Source: WLMZ01 sp037139095 (lineage in GTDB: Bacteria; Actinomycetota; Acidimicrobiia; Acidimicrobiales; Ilumatobacteraceae). From it: a DNA stretch of 64,000 nt. Below, in pieces: positions 62,470 to 64,000 of the stretch. A program made the translations under genes and the position numbers. Location: assembly GCA_037139095.1 (NCBI GenBank), contig JBAXHD010000009.1:19138-83137 (forward strand), written 5' to 3'. Each line of letters starts with the position of its first letter. The first letter of the stretch is position 1. The notes beneath the pieces were generated by a model, which saw nothing but the letters and a program-made list of their open reading frames with translations, searched no databases and was not told the DNA's origin.

Positions 62470-63621
62470 TCAAGCGACGTGTGCCCGCTCAGCGTTCGTA
62501 AAGCGCCAGCGCACGGTAGACGTGCGCTCAGCCATCACGAGCACCACAGCTGCGAGACACGCCACCAGTCGCGTGATGGCTCGCACATCGTCCCACGGAA
62601 TCAGCCACGGCGGCAGCAGCAACACGGCTGCGCACCACGTTGCTTTTGGCGTGATCGAGTTGGTCTCGTACAGATCCCACGCCAGCGCACCGAGCATGAA
62701 GCCCACCGTGTAGTAGCTCCATGTGGCGGGGTCGGTGGCCATTCGTACCGCCACGGCAGCGAGTAAAACTCCGCCGTAGCGGCCGCGCCACACCACCAGC
62801 GTTGCGAGTGCGAGGGCTCCAAGCAGTTGGGCGATGCGTAACCAGCCCGGTATTGAATTGTTTGCGAGGCCGAACACGGCCAGCACCGAGTCGGGCGCCA
62901 CGTTCACGGTTGGCTTCAGGGCCCGCAGTGTGTGTGGCTCGGCAATGAAGAACGGAAGCCACAAGCATCCGCCAACGACACACGAAATGAGCGGCGGTTG
63001 TATGCGTTTCCACAGCGGGCCCACGGTGCCGAACGTAAGTGGCACCAAGATGACCGCCCATGGTTTTGTGGCGATGGCTATGCCAATCAACACCGCCGCG
63101 AGTGCACCCCGATCGCGTCGCACACAGAGCATCGCAGCCGCCGCCGAAGTGAGCACGAGTGCGTCATCGAGGTGGCCATATCCGCCCAGCTTCGCCCACC
63201 AGAACACGACCACCAATCCGCCGAGCAGGGTAGTGAACGAGGCCGAGCGGTTCTCGCTGGCACGATCGGGCCGCTGAGCTTTCTCGAGACAGCGGATTGC
63301 AACGAGACCCAGCACTGCGCAGATGACGGCGCACGCCACAAAGCCATTGCGAGGCGTGATTGCGAGCACCCTGGCGAGAACCAGTGAGACCGGGCCGGTC
63401 TGCACATCGGGGTGATGGATGTACACGCTGAGACCGTCGGAGCCCAGCATCGATCTTCCTACCGATGCGAACACATCCCAGTCGCCGCGCCCGCCGGCGA
63501 CCACCCCACAGGCGATAGCGAGAGCGGCAAGGATCAGGTAACGCAGACGTGACACTCGATCGAGCTCGGCACGTTGTTGTGCACTGCTGATGCCCCCGGT
63601 CACTGGGTCATTCTGACGCAC
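62470..63621 (-). CDS. GT87/DUF2029-like polyprenyl-phosphate glycosyltransferase (membrane)
   Basis: 383 residues with about ten membrane helices. The N-terminal GGRGDWDVFASVGRSMLGSD then GLSVYIHHPDVQTGPVSLVL resembles GT-C enzymes of the GT87 type, where an acidic residue in the first extracytoplasmic loop is catalytic. Might use polyprenyl-phosphate sugars for envelope glycan or pilin glycosylation. Assignment rests on fold pattern; donor and acceptor unknown. Confidence 0.68.
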   Translation of the reverse strand: MRQNDPVTGGISSAQQRAELDRVSRLRYLILAALAIACGVVAGGRGDWDVFASVGRSMLGSDGLSVYIHHPDVQTGPVSLVLARVLAITPRNGFVACAVICAVLGLVAIRCLEKAQRPDRASENRSASFTTLLGGLVVVFWWAKLGGYGHLDDALVLTSAAAAMLCVRRDRGALAAVLIGIAIATKPWAVILVPLTFGTVGPLWKRIQPPLISCVVGGCLWLPFFIAEPHTLRALKPTVNVAPDSVLAVFGLANNSIPGWLRIAQLLGALALATLVVWRGRYGGVLLAAVAVRMATDPATWSYYTVGFMLGALAWDLYETNSITPKATWCAAVLLLPPWLIPWDDVRAITRLVACLAAVVLVMAERTSTVRWRFTNAERAHVA

Positions 63622-63660
63622 GTACCGTGAGCCAGCGTGAATAGATCCGTGAACGCGAAA

Positions 63661-63684
63661 GAGCCGGGCCCGAAGGCCCGGCTC
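63661..63684 (-). terminator. Terminator of the pilin gene
   Basis: GAGCCGGGCC-CGAA-GGCCCGGCTC is a perfect 10-bp stem with a tetraloop, 30 bases downstream of the minus-strand pilin stop codon, followed on that strand by a short CTCTTTC run. Confidence 0.8.
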
Positions 63685-63713
63685 GATCAGATTGCTCTGA
63701 GCTCTGGTTGAAC

Positions 63714-64000
63714 TCAGGCGCAGCCTGTACCTGTGATTGCGGTGAGGCTGTAGTCCTCGACTTGGGCGCCGGCAGCAGGAATGTGGGTGTAGGTGTAGTT
63801 CGTCGAGACGGCACGAAGCAGACCCGAGTCAACCATTGCCTGAGCGTTCGCTGGGTATGGGCCGTTCTGGGCCGAGTATGCCTCGGCAGCGAGCTCGAGG
63901 GTCTTCTTGTCTGCGGCGCAAGCGCTGGTCTTGCCCTTATCGGTGATGCCACGAACCGCGAACACCGTGACGGTGGCGAGGATTCCGAGAATCACGATGA
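63714..64000 (-). CDS. Type IV pilin-like protein (5' end outside window)
   Basis: The visible 95 codons begin within the hydrophobic N-terminal helix of a prepilin (VILGILATVTVFAVRGITDK), so the cleavage site is upstream of the window edge. The globular part has KTSACAADKKTLELAAEAYS and NGPYPANAQAMVDSGLL, which is typical of small actinobacterial pseudopilins/pilins, and ends with GTGCA. Two cysteines (SACAAD and GTGCA) could form the terminal disulfide loop. Substrate of PilD, moved by PilB and PilT. Confidence 0.9.
   Translation of the reverse strand, partial: IVILGILATVTVFAVRGITDKGKTSACAADKKTLELAAEAYSAQNGPYPANAQAMVDSGLLRAVSTNYTYTHIPAAGAQVEDYSLTAITGTGCA

Overview
This is one contiguous, GC-rich chromosomal window with dense, mostly well-ordered gene strings on both strands. 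It looks like an actinomycetote. A member of Acidimicrobiia (Ilumatobacter-like) is my best guess, but I cannot prove it from sequence alone. The evidence is an MshA-type mycothiol glycosyltransferase, DUF2510, a rex-hemA-hemC-hemD operon with a Rex operator, an RsiG-like anti-sigma protein, frequent GTG/TTG starts, and many secreted proteins with Thr/Ala/Pro-rich linkers. I see no insertion sequence, prophage, CRISPR array or replication origin.

Layout. 0-6.5 kb: scramblase-like protein, secreted M23 endopeptidase, then a plus-strand string of SDR, acyltransferase-like protein, alpha/beta hydrolase and renalase-like flavoprotein. 6.5-17.7 kb: haem biosynthesis by the C5 route in two minus-strand blocks (HAD-hemB-hemL and rex-hemA-hemC-hemD), separated by two surface proteins. 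17.7-24.6 kb: membrane protein, acyl-CoA ligase, SAM hydroxide adenosyltransferase, proC, CoA transferase and SDR. 24.6-28.7 kb: MoaD-like carrier, RsiG-like protein, XRE regulator, mshA and YbjN in one minus-strand string, with a histidine phosphatase and a YgjP-like protease diverging. 28.7-35.8 kb: a large PilZ-containing cellulose-synthase-like protein with lost catalytic motifs, secreted cyclophilin, S51 peptidase, nhaA, 3-hydroxyacyl-CoA dehydrogenase and aat. 36-41.6 kb: metzincin lipoprotein, ethylmalonyl-CoA mutase-like MeaA, phosphatase, LysM lipoprotein and two alpha/beta hydrolases. 41.6-50.8 kb: polyprenyl synthase, xseB, xseA, molybdopterin oxidoreductase, rmuC, ABC exporter and TAP-like hydrolase. 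50.8-55.2 kb: two tRNA-Ser genes, a Roadblock/GTPase/DUF4388 operon, tadA, SRP RNA and a 5'-3' exonuclease. 55.3-64 kb: type IV pilus machinery (coiled-coil protein, pilB, pilC, inverted pilD, pilT), DUF429 protein, GT87-like membrane protein and a pilin cut by the window end.

The genes suggest three linked themes. Haem synthesis appears to be under Rex (NADH/NAD+) control. Surface and pilus functions include a polarity-type small GTPase module just upstream of the type IV pilus genes. Possible cyclic-di-GMP inputs appear at two or three points: the RsiG-like protein with two copies of the signature motif, the PilZ pseudo-synthase, and a MshEN-like domain in PilB. Gene content overlaps the Mycobacterium tuberculosis mshA-hemL region (mshA, YbjN, proC, SDR/acyltransferase, hemA/C/D/B, hemL), so much of the window is probably an old actinobacterial neighbourhood rearranged into blocks.
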